From: Chloroflexota bacterium
GTDB lineage: Bacteria > Chloroflexota > UBA6077 > CF-72
Direction of reading: 5' to 3'
Length of the DNA: 38,474 bases
Assembly: GCA_019247515.1 (NCBI GenBank)
Contig: JAFAOS010000380.1
Coordinates: 1-38,474, forward strand
Translations under genes and position numbers: made by a program
In this document: positions 1 through 7,941 of the stretch, one piece after another
Position numbering within the stretch: the stretch's first letter is position 1
Layout: every line of letters starts with the position of its first letter
Notes under the pieces: model-generated
Database searches by the model: none
The model's input: only the letters and a program-made list of their open reading frames with translations
Told to the model about the DNA's origin: nothing

Positions 1-643
1 CACAAATGGCTTGCAGACAGGCGGGGTCAGCGCACGAAGCGAAGCCGTTGGCCAGTTCGGTGAAGGCCAGTCCTTCCGCTTCGGCTTGGCGTTTTGCCCA
101 TTCATGCCCGTTTGCCCAGACTTTGCCGGGATAGGGGAAGTACGCGCACAACTTGATAAAGCCGAGCCCGAACTCGGCGTCGGCGATGTAAAAGTAGTAG
201 ACCGTGACGCGGCGGTCCTCCTTGACAAAGGAGTAGTGCGGTCCGCCAGATCGAGGTTCGCCCTTCTTGGCCGAGCGGTCGTACGCGATCAAGACCGACT
301 GGAACTCTTGAGCGACACCGATAGCAATGACACCTGGCTGAGTGGCGGCTTTGAAGTAGGGTTGGATCACGTCGATCTGCCGATCGCGTTTCCCGAACCG
401 AATGACTGGAATCTGACGACGGTTGGCGAACGTAGAGACCGCCTGACGAAAGGCTTCGCCCATCTTCTGGATCAAGGCTGGGGAAGCAATGGGCTGATTA
501 CGCTGGTTACTGAAAAACGTGACGACCTGGCCGCCGACTTGCAGCGTCGGAATGTACGCGTTCAAGTAGATACGATCGAGGCACTCCAGATCGAGCACGA
601 CGTGGCCATCGAGGATCTCGTTGACATTGCCGACCGCTGCCAT
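1..643 (-). CDS. Conserved protein of unknown function, N-terminal 214 codons (partial)
   Basis: Minus-strand frame open from an ATG at 643 to the left edge without a stop, so the C-terminus lies outside the window. A strong GGGAGG Shine-Dalgarno sits 8 nt upstream of the ATG. The translation starts MAAVGNVNEILDG and is rich in well-spaced aromatic residues (VTVYYFYI, CAYFPYPGKVW, NGHEWAKRQAE, ELANGFASC), which looks like a genuine folded protein. From memory it resembles a widespread unannotated family of roughly 400-500 residues in Actinobacteria and Chloroflexota, but I cannot confirm that here and assign no function. The plus-strand reading frame over the same interval (11-748) is its shadow. 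A composite repeat lies 110-320 bp upstream of its start. Confidence 0.8.
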   Translation of the reverse strand, partial: MAAVGNVNEILDGHVVLDLECLDRIYLNAYIPTLQVGGQVVTFFSNQRNQPIASPALIQKMGEAFRQAVSTFANRRQIPVIRFGKRDRQIDVIQPYFKAATQPGVIAIGVAQEFQSVLIAYDRSAKKGEPRSGGPHYSFVKEDRRVTVYYFYIADAEFGLGFIKLCAYFPYPGKVWANGHEWAKRQAEAEGLAFTELANGFASCADPACLQAIC

Positions 644-753
644 GCTCGCGACCTCCCGTGCAGAGTCACCGACGCGATCATGCCAGGTCTGTTGAAAAAC
701 CGGAAAAGGCTTGGCGGTCCGAGGCTGGCCTCATTAGCACGTTGCTGACCAAG

Positions 754-810
754 GCAGGTTCAGTGATTCCACCTACGGTGGAGCCCTTCGAGAGGTTTTC
801 ATCAACCTGC
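754..810 (+). repeat. Dispersed repeat, 57-bp module, copy A
   Basis: Begins GCAGGTTCAGTGATTCC and ends ATCAACCTGC, so the termini are imperfect inverted repeats (GCAGGTT/AACCTGC). It contains a perfect 6-bp palindrome, TCCACC-TAC-GGTGGA at 768-782, followed by CCCTTCGAGAGG and a short T-run. Nearly identical to copy B (901-960, longer T-run) and to the minus-strand copy at 25945-26002. Confidence 0.9.
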
Positions 811-900
811 CTAAACTAACAGTCTGCTTCTCTTCAGAGAAGAATTGTCGGCACTTCGAAACGTGGCGGCCACATGCGTGATCAGCGCCGTGTGACGAAC
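811..900 (+). repeat. Dispersed repeat, 90-bp linking module, copy 1
   Basis: Separates copies A and B and is itself repeated, in opposite orientation, at about 26003-26085. It holds a near-perfect palindrome (CTTCTCT-TC-AGAGAAG, 827-842) and a conserved GTGGCGGCCAC block. No coding sequence is credible in it. Confidence 0.85.
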
Positions 901-960
901 GCAGGTTCAGTGATTCCACCGACGGTGGAGCCCTTCGAGAGGTTTTTTTCATCAACCTGC
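901..960 (+). repeat. Dispersed repeat, 60-bp module, copy B
   Basis: Same module as 754-810 with a 7-T run. Its last base is the first base (on the plus strand) of the peptidase stop codon at 960-962, so the element directly abuts the 3' end of that gene. On the plus strand a hairpin (TCCACC/GGTGGA) followed by TTTTTTT could act as a weak terminator for plus-strand transcripts; on the peptidase transcript it would be a structured 3' UTR. Confidence 0.88.
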
Positions 961-3900
961 TAACGGACCGTGTAGTCATACGGTATGTCGATCAGTTCGT
1001 CGCCCGACAGGGTGTCGAGGTTGAACGTGTCGACGCCGATGAAGCCCTGTACGCGGGCGCCGCGCGCGGCACTGGGCGTGAAGACCAGCGAGATGACGCC
1101 ACTCTGGCCCGGACCGAGCGTGAGCGGCGAGTAGCTGGCATTCGGGTCGACGCTCTGGGCCCAGACGTCGCCCGTGACCGACACGACCGCGGAGTCGAAC
1201 GGGTTCGTGAGCGCCAGACCGGCCAGATTGACGCTGGCCGACCCGAGGCCGCTTTCTGGAAATGGTCCTTTTGCCTCAGGCAGCCCGAGGAAGATGCCAG
1301 GGGCAATCTCCGGATCGCGCAACTGCGCCACCGAGACGTTGTCCGGCCGCTGCACCCCGAGCACGTCCGGATCGCCGTGCAGGGCAGTCAGGTCGCCCAC
1401 GATCGGCGCCGTGCCCTGCGCGACGACGACCAACCGCCGCGTACCGGGGGGCACCAACCACTGGGGCGGCGCGAAGCCGGGTGCCGTTATCGGCAACGGG
1501 AGACTCACGTTGGCGGTCCCCGAGCCGAGCAGGGGTTGAAGGACTTTGCCGCGCAACCGCGCGTCGGCAAAAAAGTCTTTGGTGACCGTGCCGGTGTTTT
1601 TGATCGTGATCGACGCGGTCACCGGTTTGCCTTTCGGCAGCAACGTGTCCGCTGAATTGGGAATGCCGCTGGACGTCACCTGCGGCGCGGTGAAGTCGAT
1701 AGTTGCGGAAAACGGCTCGTTCAGATTGGCGCCGTCGATCGGCCCGATGACCAGCAACGAGAAGGTCCACCGGCCACTGGCTGGAGTGCGCCTGAAGAGC
1801 TGAAGGTCCGGCCCGAATCCGACCGGATTACCCGCCGGATCAAACAGCGTCGTCGACTGGATGTCCAGCGGCTCGCCATCGGGATCGGTCAGGAATGCCT
1901 CCACGTCGTAGTTCGGATCGCGCAGTCGGACCGCGACGTTCAGGCTCGGCTCGTCGTCGGGCACGTCAAATTGATACGAAAGACGCTGACCGACGGCCGG
2001 GTCTGCGCCACCGGTCAAGGTCCCTGAAAAGGATGCACCGCTGCGCGCGTTGATCGGCACCAGCGACCGCAAGATGATGGGCAAGCTGCCATCATCAGGA
2101 CCGCCAGTGGACAACCGCAGGCTGCTGACATGGTCGCCCGGAGCGTTGGCCGCCCGCACGTCGACGTGCAACGTCGCCGATTGGCCTGGATTCAGCTTTA
2201 CGCTCGACGGACTGACCGAACCGCCAGGCTCGAAGCGCAGCGTCGAGTACACGAAGTTGACCTTCCCATCGTAGACGAACGGTCCGTCGACGGTGAAAAT
2301 CGCCGCGGTCCACTTGCCGGCCGTCGGCTGGCGGACCTCCACGTGGCCGCGCCCACTGTGGTTGGTGCCCAGCAGCGAATACCCTGCCACTCGGCCCGCC
2401 GGATCGAACAACGTTTCGAATACGGCTGTCCCGGTAGTGGTCGCCTCCGCATCCCACACGATGTCGCCGTTGAGGTAGTCGACATTCGCCGGCACGCTGA
2501 AGGTATGCAGCGCGAAATGATCCGTGTTGCCCTCACCGTCGATCAGCGTCGGCGAGGCGCCGGAGAGCGTGAGGGATCCGCTGTCCCTCGAAACTGGCGT
2601 GCCGTTCAGGTCCACGACTGCTGGACTCAGTGTCTGAGCGCTGGCGCCCACGTTGGTTACCTGGACCGAGGAGGTCTTGTGGGCGCCGGCCTCCGCGGTC
2701 GCAATAATGTTGGGGCGATCGAGAAGCAGCGTGTTGCCCAGGCGCTGGCTCGACCGGTTGCCGTTGCCGGGGATGGACTCGGCAAGTTGGACCGTTTTGA
2801 GCGAGTTCACCAGGCCGGCACCCTGATGGTCGGCTGGGGCGCCCAGGTCGTGCGCGGTGCTGACGATGATGCGCTTGACCAGGTCGGGCGTCGGGTGCGC
2901 GCCGTTGTGGCTCTGGGCGTATGCCTGGATCACCAGCGCGGCGGTGCCCGAGGTCAACGGGGCGGACATGCTGGTGCCGCCGGCCGCCCAGATGGGTGGC
3001 GGATTGGCACCGTGATCGAGGTCCGTACAGCCCTGAAAATGCGCCGTGTCGCTGCTGCACAGCGCCCAGCCGCGGTCGCCTGGAGCCGCGACATCGGGAC
3101 CCCGAGGTCCAAATTCTGAGGTGCCGGCGGAGCTGAGCGCGGTGATGTTGTTGGACAGCCAGCCACCCGGCTCGAGCTGGGTCTCGTAGCGAGTCGTCTG
3201 CCGATAGACCTGCAATGTCGTCGTGCCGGCGACGGCGATGACATTGTCCTCGGTTGCGGGCGAGCCGATGGTGTTGGTCGGTCCCGAATCGCCCGAGCTC
3301 ACCACGACGACCACGCCGCCAGCAACCGCAGCGGCATTCGCCAACTGGATCGGGTCGTTGCGCGTGTCTGGAACAGGATTGACGCCGAGTGACTCGTTGA
3401 GCACGTCGACGTCGTCGACCCTGACGGCGTATTCGATCGCCTGCACGAACTGCGAGGTCAGGAAGCCGCCGGCCGAGCCGACCACGTTCATGACCGCCAG
3501 CGTCGCACCGGGCGCAACGCCGCGAATTTTGATGTTGCAGCCCGTTGGCAGCGGGTGCGCGGGATTGACGAAACCACTCAGGTCGTAGGTCTGGTTGGCT
3601 TGCGACGCAATGGCCCCGGCGTCGAGAAACGCCTCCCGTCCATCGGTCGGGGCGTTATTGCCGAAGCCGCTGAAGTCCTGAAAGTCGAAGACGATCGAGT
3701 GGCCATCGCGCTGCAGGTCCGGATTGTTGGGATCCAATCCGTCGGCGATGATGCCGACCTTGACGCCGGTGCCGTCCACCAGGTCGTGCGCGGCTGGCTG
3801 ATTGGCGCCGGGTTGAAATTCGACGTTCATCACCTGGAGCGCCTCGGGCTCCAGGAGGGGCGCTGCCGGATTGGTTGGACACACCTGCTGAAGCATCGCG

Positions 3901-4382
3901 GGGTCTGGCAGCGCCCCGCGTGCACGAGCGGCGCCACCGCTGGCGGCTACGCTCTGGGCTGCCAGCTGCCGCACCGCGTCGGGGACGACAGCCTGGACGG
4001 CCGGGTTGGCGGTGAGATGCTCGCTCTCGGCGTCCGAGATGGTGGCCGCGACCGCGTTGACGATGTGAAAGCTCCTGACGTCCGCCGCGTTCAACTGGGC
4101 AAGCTCGCCGCGAATCGGCGCCTGGTCGCTGTCGACCGCCTGCTCGCGCTGGCCGCCGGCGATGCGTGGCGGAGCCTCAGGGTGCTGGTCTTTGAGGATA
4201 ATGATCGACCGCTTGTCCGCGTCGGCGGACAGTCGCTCGACGTCCGCCTGGGACAGGACCGATGGCTGACCCCGAAAGACCGGGGGACGAGCCGCGGCGT
4301 AGGCTGAGCCGCCCATGAACACGGGCAGCACCGCCAGCGCGATCAATATCAGCGTTCTCCCAGAGGGAGAGGGCGGCGTCAA
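960..4382 (-). CDS. Secreted subtilisin-fold peptidase with sedolisin-like (S53-type) catalytic residues
   Basis: Predicted exported serine peptidase, 1140 aa. Order of parts: hydrophobic signal peptide with an AYA-A type cleavage site near residue 31; an I9-like propeptide (about 55-135); catalytic domain (about 200-535); then several beta-sandwich, PPC-like domains to the C-terminus. The Asp strand reads VGIIADGLD (D214). Where subtilisins have HGTxVAG this protein has E250-AFL-D254, the ExxxD spacing of sedolisins; the oxyanion region is SSGDSG (D365) rather than AAGN; the nucleophile is S471 in GGTSMSAP. It therefore looks like an S8/S53 intermediate ('peptidase S53-like') and probably works at acid pH, which is inference. 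The start is uncertain: the first codon used here is TTG at 4382, inside a palindrome, with no clear ribosome-binding site; TTG or CTG codons about 10-12 codons downstream, after GGGAG, would still keep the signal peptide. Confidence 0.88.
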   Translation of the reverse strand: MTPPSPSGRTLILIALAVLPVFMGGSAYAAARPPVFRGQPSVLSQADVERLSADADKRSIIILKDQHPEAPPRIAGGQREQAVDSDQAPIRGELAQLNAADVRSFHIVNAVAATISDAESEHLTANPAVQAVVPDAVRQLAAQSVAASGGAARARGALPDPAMLQQVCPTNPAAPLLEPEALQVMNVEFQPGANQPAAHDLVDGTGVKVGIIADGLDPNNPDLQRDGHSIVFDFQDFSGFGNNAPTDGREAFLDAGAIASQANQTYDLSGFVNPAHPLPTGCNIKIRGVAPGATLAVMNVVGSAGGFLTSQFVQAIEYAVRVDDVDVLNESLGVNPVPDTRNDPIQLANAAAVAGGVVVVVSSGDSGPTNTIGSPATEDNVIAVAGTTTLQVYRQTTRYETQLEPGGWLSNNITALSSAGTSEFGPRGPDVAAPGDRGWALCSSDTAHFQGCTDLDHGANPPPIWAAGGTSMSAPLTSGTAALVIQAYAQSHNGAHPTPDLVKRIIVSTAHDLGAPADHQGAGLVNSLKTVQLAESIPGNGNRSSQRLGNTLLLDRPNIIATAEAGAHKTSSVQVTNVGASAQTLSPAVVDLNGTPVSRDSGSLTLSGASPTLIDGEGNTDHFALHTFSVPANVDYLNGDIVWDAEATTTGTAVFETLFDPAGRVAGYSLLGTNHSGRGHVEVRQPTAGKWTAAIFTVDGPFVYDGKVNFVYSTLRFEPGGSVSPSSVKLNPGQSATLHVDVRAANAPGDHVSSLRLSTGGPDDGSLPIILRSLVPINARSGASFSGTLTGGADPAVGQRLSYQFDVPDDEPSLNVAVRLRDPNYDVEAFLTDPDGEPLDIQSTTLFDPAGNPVGFGPDLQLFRRTPASGRWTFSLLVIGPIDGANLNEPFSATIDFTAPQVTSSGIPNSADTLLPKGKPVTASITIKNTGTVTKDFFADARLRGKVLQPLLGSGTANVSLPLPITAPGFAPPQWLVPPGTRRLVVVAQGTAPIVGDLTALHGDPDVLGVQRPDNVSVAQLRDPEIAPGIFLGLPEAKGPFPESGLGSASVNLAGLALTNPFDSAVVSVTGDVWAQSVDPNASYSPLTLGPGQSGVISLVFTPSAARGARVQGFIGVDTFNLDTLSGDELIDIPYDYTVR
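4355..4371. repeat. REP-like palindrome at the 5' end of the peptidase gene
   Basis: TCTCCC-AGA-GGGAGA, a 6-bp perfect stem with a 3-nt loop, extended by a T/G pair. It falls within the first codons of the peptidase frame (encoding PPSPSGR). It shares its CTCTCCC/GGGAGAG core with the stronger hairpin at 10661-10681, suggesting a common dispersed extragenic element. Confidence 0.6.
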
Positions 4383-4397
4383 AGGAGGAAGTAGCGG

Positions 4398-4799
4398 CTA
4401 AGCGCCGACGGCCTCCGTGCCGAAGGCGCGCTTGACGCCGGGGGTCATCACGTAGATCAGGACGATCGCGTTGATCACGATCGACGGCAAGACCGCCGAC
4501 AGGGTCGTCGCGCCGATGATCGACAGGATGTCCAGGATGATGTTCAGCGCCGAGATCAGCACCAGGAACATCCAGCCCTGCGGATTGACGTTCCACAGTT
4601 GAACGACCACCCAGGCGTAGACGACCGTCATCAGCGCCCACAGCAAGGCGCCCCACAGGTCGAAGCTGAAGAACGCCATCGGTCCGAGGAAGAACGGCAG
4701 AATGTGCAGATACTGCAGCGTATGTATCGCCGCAATGATGGTCGCGATCGCCGCCAGAATGGCAATGATCGTGATGCCGATTGGCCGGTGTGGAGTCAT
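4398..4799 (-). CDS. Small integral membrane protein, unknown function
   Basis: 133 aa, almost entirely hydrophobic, with four predicted membrane helices (about residues 7-28, 34-62, 72-95 and 98-118) and short polar ends. Starts MTPHRPIGITIIAILAAI. It lies 15 bp upstream of the peptidase's first codon on the same strand, so the two may be co-transcribed, and 89 bp downstream of the flavoprotein gene. The shape resembles small uncharacterised membrane proteins of the DUF2127 kind; that is a resemblance only. No charged or metal-binding motif suggests an activity. Confidence 0.75.
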   Translation of the reverse strand: MTPHRPIGITIIAILAAIATIIAAIHTLQYLHILPFFLGPMAFFSFDLWGALLWALMTVVYAWVVVQLWNVNPQGWMFLVLISALNIILDILSIIGATTLSAVLPSIVINAIVLIYVMTPGVKRAFGTEAVGA

Positions 4800-4888
4800 C
4801 GCTTTGATCGTCCCCGTCTCACCAGAATTGCCCTGCCGCCAGTGACGCGACCCCCATTGCGCCCGCGGCGGACCGCATTGTAGCGCGC

Positions 4889-5809
4889 TCAGCGCGCCGC
4901 GGTGTTACTTATCTGGCACAGTTCAGCAGCGCGGGCGGCGGCGCGCGCGCCATCTTCCACCGCCGCCGCCACTCCCTGCCCACCTTCGGCACGGATGTCG
5001 CCGCAGGCCAGCACGAAGGCCGCGCTCGTCGAGAGATCGGCGTCGGTCGCGATGTACCCGAGCGCGTCGCAGTCGACGGTCTCTGAGAACTCGTCGGTGT
5101 TCGGCACGCTGCCCGTGCGGATAGCCACGCCGCGGACGGGGAGTGTCTCTTGCTGGCGCGTGGTGGTATCGCTGCACACGATGCCCTCGACGCGTTCCTC
5201 GCCGAGGATGGCCACCAGTTGCATTCCGCGGCGGACCTCGACATTCGGAATGCCCTCCGGGTCAGCCGCGGGATCCAGCAAGATGATGCTGGCCCCGAGG
5301 TTGGCAAGGTAGGTCGCATCCATCACCGCGTACCGACTCGCGCCGTACACCGCGACCTTTTCGCCGACGAAGAAGCCACCGTCGCACGGTGTGCAGTCGA
5401 TCACGCCCCGCCCTCGTAGACGATCCTCATTGGGCAGACCCAGGCGCTGGTACCGCGTGCCGCCGGCCAGGATCACCACCTGGCACGAAAACCCGCGTCC
5501 ATCGGAGCACGCCACCCACCGGCTGCGAGAAAACAGCTCGAGTCCGCTCACGTCGGCCTGTTCGAGAGTGACTCCGGCGGAGGTCGCCGCTTCGATCATG
5601 TTTGCCGCGAGCTGCGCGCCGGTGATTCCGTCGGGATAGGCGGAATAGTCCTCGATGCGGGCGGTGTGTTGCAGGTTGCCCCCGAACATGTCACGTTCGA
5701 GAATCAGGGCTGGATGACCGGCGCGTGCGAGGTGGAGGCCCGCCGTGAGTCCGGCGGGTCCACCGCCAACGATGACGACGTTGTAGTCTGGCACGCGGCG
5801 CTCAGGCAA
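4889..5809 (-). CDS. Thioredoxin-reductase-like FAD-dependent oxidoreductase
   Basis: 306 aa, the usual length for the low-molecular-weight thioredoxin reductase family. Residues 9-25 hold the FAD-binding VIVGGGPAGLTAGL motif; the redox pair is CTPCDG (where E. coli TrxB has CATCDG); the C-terminal FAD motif is ACGDIRAEGGQGVAAAVEDG. Oddity: the second dinucleotide fold reads VYGASRYA and then LLDPAADPE. It lacks the GxGxxA plus HRRxxxR signature that binds NADPH in classical TrxB, so the electron donor may differ (for example ferredoxin, reduced flavin or NADH). The start codon overlaps the end of the upstream flavin oxidoreductase gene by 8 bp, which argues for translational coupling. No thioredoxin gene is adjacent. 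Confidence 0.88.
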   Translation of the reverse strand: MPERRVPDYNVVIVGGGPAGLTAGLHLARAGHPALILERDMFGGNLQHTARIEDYSAYPDGITGAQLAANMIEAATSAGVTLEQADVSGLELFSRSRWVACSDGRGFSCQVVILAGGTRYQRLGLPNEDRLRGRGVIDCTPCDGGFFVGEKVAVYGASRYAVMDATYLANLGASIILLDPAADPEGIPNVEVRRGMQLVAILGEERVEGIVCSDTTTRQQETLPVRGVAIRTGSVPNTDEFSETVDCDALGYIATDADLSTSAAFVLACGDIRAEGGQGVAAAVEDGARAAARAAELCQISNTAAR

Positions 5810-6887
5810 CCGCTGCAGGCGCTAGCGAGCGCAATCTGGGCATTACTTCCTGGGCGTAGAGCGCCATGGACTCCTGGGCGACGTCGAAGCTCAGTCCGCC
5901 GAACTGGAACATGTGGTTGATCTGGGTGAAGCCGACTTCGGCGTGCAGGTAGCGCAGCATGTCGAGCACCTCTTGCGGGTTGCCAGCGATGAGCCGCGCG
6001 CCGTCGATCAGGCTCGCGACGTTCATGTCGGTGAGGCCGCTCGCGGCGCGCGGCGGCGGGGGCTTGCGCGTGGGGCGGGCAGCGGACGCCGCCAGACCAC
6101 GCAGGAAGCGGCCGAAATGGGTGACTGCCAGCTCACGAGCGCGCTCGCCGTTCTCGCATACAAGCGTGTGGTACAGCGTGGCCATCTGATACCCCGAGGG
6201 GTCGCGGCCGCTGTCCACCCAGGCGTCACGGTAGATGCGCGTCAGCTCGGCAAACGCGGGCACCGGTCGCGGAAAGCCAAGGGTCAGGGCGTTGAAGCCT
6301 CGGCGGGCGGTCTGCTCGAAACTGGCCGGAGCGCTCGCGCAGGAGACCCAGACTGGCGGGTGAGGTCGCTGTTCGGGCCGTGGCCAGACCTCCACATCCT
6401 GAACCTCGAAGTACGTGCCAGCGTGCGTCACGCGCGGCTGGGTCCAGGCGTCGAGTATGACATCCAGGGCTTCCATCGTGCGCGCCTGAGCCTCGGCGTA
6501 GTCGATGCCGAAGCCTTCGTAGTCGTACGGTTCGCTGCCGCGACCGACACCGAAGTCGAGCCGACCATGCGAGATCAGATCGAGAGTGGCCATCTGCTCG
6601 GCGACCGCCAGCGGGTGGTGCAGTCCCAGAACGGCGATGGACGTGCCGAGGCGGACCCGCCGTGTGCGCTGGCTCAGCCCGGCGAGGGCCAGCGCTGGCG
6701 CAGACATCATGCCGCCCCAGGAATCGAAATGGTGCTCGTTGATCCAGATGTTGTCGAAGCCGAGCGGCTCGGCGGCGGCCAGCAGATCGAGAACGTGCCG
6801 CATGAAGGCGCCCTGGGGTGGGTCGGACTCGGCGTGATAGCTCGGCAGCGCGTACGCACCAAAGGTCAGCGGTTGGGCCATGGGCAA
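5802..6887 (-). CDS. LLM-class (luciferase-like) flavin-dependent oxidoreductase
   Basis: 361 aa, typical for bacterial luciferase-like monooxygenases. Recognisable features are the start LTFGAYALPSYH, NIWINEHHF (the substrate-pocket His region), RVRLGTSIAVLGLHHPLAVAEQMATLD, GRLDFGVGRGSEPYDYEGFG and the C-terminal INHMFQFGG. These proteins use reduced FMN or F420 with oxygen on diverse organic substrates; the substrate cannot be read from sequence. A disulfide/FAD reductase follows with an 8-bp overlap and is a plausible partner for flavin supply (inference). The start is the first of two nearby Met codons (MPMAQP). Confidence 0.88.
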   Translation of the reverse strand: MPMAQPLTFGAYALPSYHAESDPPQGAFMRHVLDLLAAAEPLGFDNIWINEHHFDSWGGMMSAPALALAGLSQRTRRVRLGTSIAVLGLHHPLAVAEQMATLDLISHGRLDFGVGRGSEPYDYEGFGIDYAEAQARTMEALDVILDAWTQPRVTHAGTYFEVQDVEVWPRPEQRPHPPVWVSCASAPASFEQTARRGFNALTLGFPRPVPAFAELTRIYRDAWVDSGRDPSGYQMATLYHTLVCENGERARELAVTHFGRFLRGLAASAARPTRKPPPPRAASGLTDMNVASLIDGARLIAGNPQEVLDMLRYLHAEVGFTQINHMFQFGGLSFDVAQESMALYAQEVMPRLRSLAPAAVA

Positions 6888-6949
6888 CTCTCCGTCTGCT
6901 CACAGAGTACAGCGCGAGTTGTGCCGAGCAACGCTGCCTGGCACGGGGT

Positions 6950-7255
6950 TTACTTCCCGGGGATCGGCAGCCAGCCGCGGGTCAGGACGTCGTCCATCGT
7001 CCCGGCAATCAGGATGCCGAGCCACAGCAGCGCGATGACGCCGACCAGTCGGACCACCGGCCGGCTCCAGCGCAGGTGCATCAGAAACACCACGCTGATG
7101 AACGCCTGAATCGCGGCAATCACCAGGCCCACCAGCGTGTTCCAGCCGCGCAGGTCGACCATCGCCAGTCCGATGTTGATCAGCGTCAAAATCACCAGTG
7201 CGGCGCAGGCGATGACACAGGTCAGATTCGGTGCGATTCTCTCGGACTGCAGCAT
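6950..7255 (-). CDS. coxD: Cytochrome c oxidase subunit IV (small subunit)
   Basis: 101 aa with three membrane helices and the family pattern ALVILTLINIGLAMVDL, then FISVVFLMHLRWS, then ALLWLGILIAGTMDDV. It is the last gene of the respiratory operon; small subunits of this type stabilise the CuB/heme a3 core. ATG at 7255 shares one base with the coxC stop codon (TGATG), so translation is coupled. The reading frame stays open upstream of this ATG, but that extension is coxC in another frame. Between its stop and the LLM gene start are 62 bp with no clear terminator. Confidence 0.93.
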   Translation of the reverse strand: MLQSERIAPNLTCVIACAALVILTLINIGLAMVDLRGWNTLVGLVIAAIQAFISVVFLMHLRWSRPVVRLVGVIALLWLGILIAGTMDDVLTRGWLPIPGK

Positions 7256-7941
7256 CAAGGATGGAACCCGAACAGGTACAGCAGGGGCAGAAGGAACATC
7301 CACACGATGTCCACGAAGTGCCAGTACAGCCCCGCCATCTCCACGGGGATGTGGTGCTTCACCAGGAACGCGCCGCGGCGCGCCATGAAGGCCATGACCA
7401 GCACCACGCCGATGCCAATCGTCAGGTGAATCGAATGCAGGCCAGTCAGCGCGAAATACGCAAAGAAAAACAGCTGCACCTGGTTGGCATACGGGCCGGT
7501 GAACGTCCACGCCAGGCCGGGGACTTCGCCGTTCAAAAAGTGCTGGTAGTATTCCGCGCTTTTGATCACCATGAAGATGGCGCCGAGGACAGCCGTGGCG
7601 ATCAGGTACCAGAACAACTTGCGTTGCGCTCCGAGTTGTGCGTTGCGCACCGCGAGCACCATGGTGAGGCTACTGACAATCAGGATGACCGTGTTGGGTC
7701 CACCGTAGGCGAGCTCCAGGTGGCGACTGCCTTCGGCGAATGCATCCGAGTACACCGTGCGATAGAAGATGTAGGCGACAAACAGGGCGCCGAAGAACAT
7801 CAGCTCGGTCATGAGGAAGATCCACATGCCGAACTCGGCGGCCTCGTGCTCCTGCTCCAGCGTGCTGAAGTGGTGTCCGAGCGGGACACCCTCCTGCTCG
7901 CGAACGGTCGGCGGCAGGGTGGATGACGCGGTACTGGTCAC
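7255..7941 (-). CDS. coxC: Cytochrome c oxidase subunit III
   Basis: 228 aa, about seven hydrophobic segments. Diagnostic stretches are [18 protein letters not shown], the helix with [11 protein letters not shown], and the C-terminal [18 protein letters not shown] (family signature WHFVDxVWxFLF). The start chosen is GTG at 7941 because it forms a GTGA overlap with the coxA stop, as seen elsewhere in this operon; the open frame upstream (to 8094) is a shadow of coxA. N-terminal residues 1-20 are polar and cytoplasmic. Confidence 0.93.
   Translation of the reverse strand: MTSTASSTLPPTVREQEGVPLGHHFSTLEQEHEAAEFGMWIFLMTELMFFGALFVAYIFYRTVYSDAFAEGSRHLELAYGGPNTVILIVSSLTMVLAVRNAQLGAQRKLFWYLIATAVLGAIFMVIKSAEYYQHFLNGEVPGLAWTFTGPYANQVQLFFFAYFALTGLHSIHLTIGIGVVLVMAFMARRGAFLVKHHIPVEMAGLYWHFVDIVWMFLLPLLYLFGFHP

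Noticed and set aside
11..748. 245-codon plus-strand frame
   Set aside because: It lies antisense to the left-edge gene, which has a strong ribosome-binding site and protein-like composition; the plus-strand product has neither.
754..960. Possible CRISPR array or integron attC site
   Set aside because: Only two 60-bp copies separated by a conserved, not variable, 90-bp spacer; no cas or integrase gene and no attC core sites seen.
773..979. 68-codon minus-strand frame with a duplicated SRRAPP end
   Set aside because: It is made of the dispersed repeat modules themselves; the apparent internal repetition is repeat DNA, not a protein repeat.
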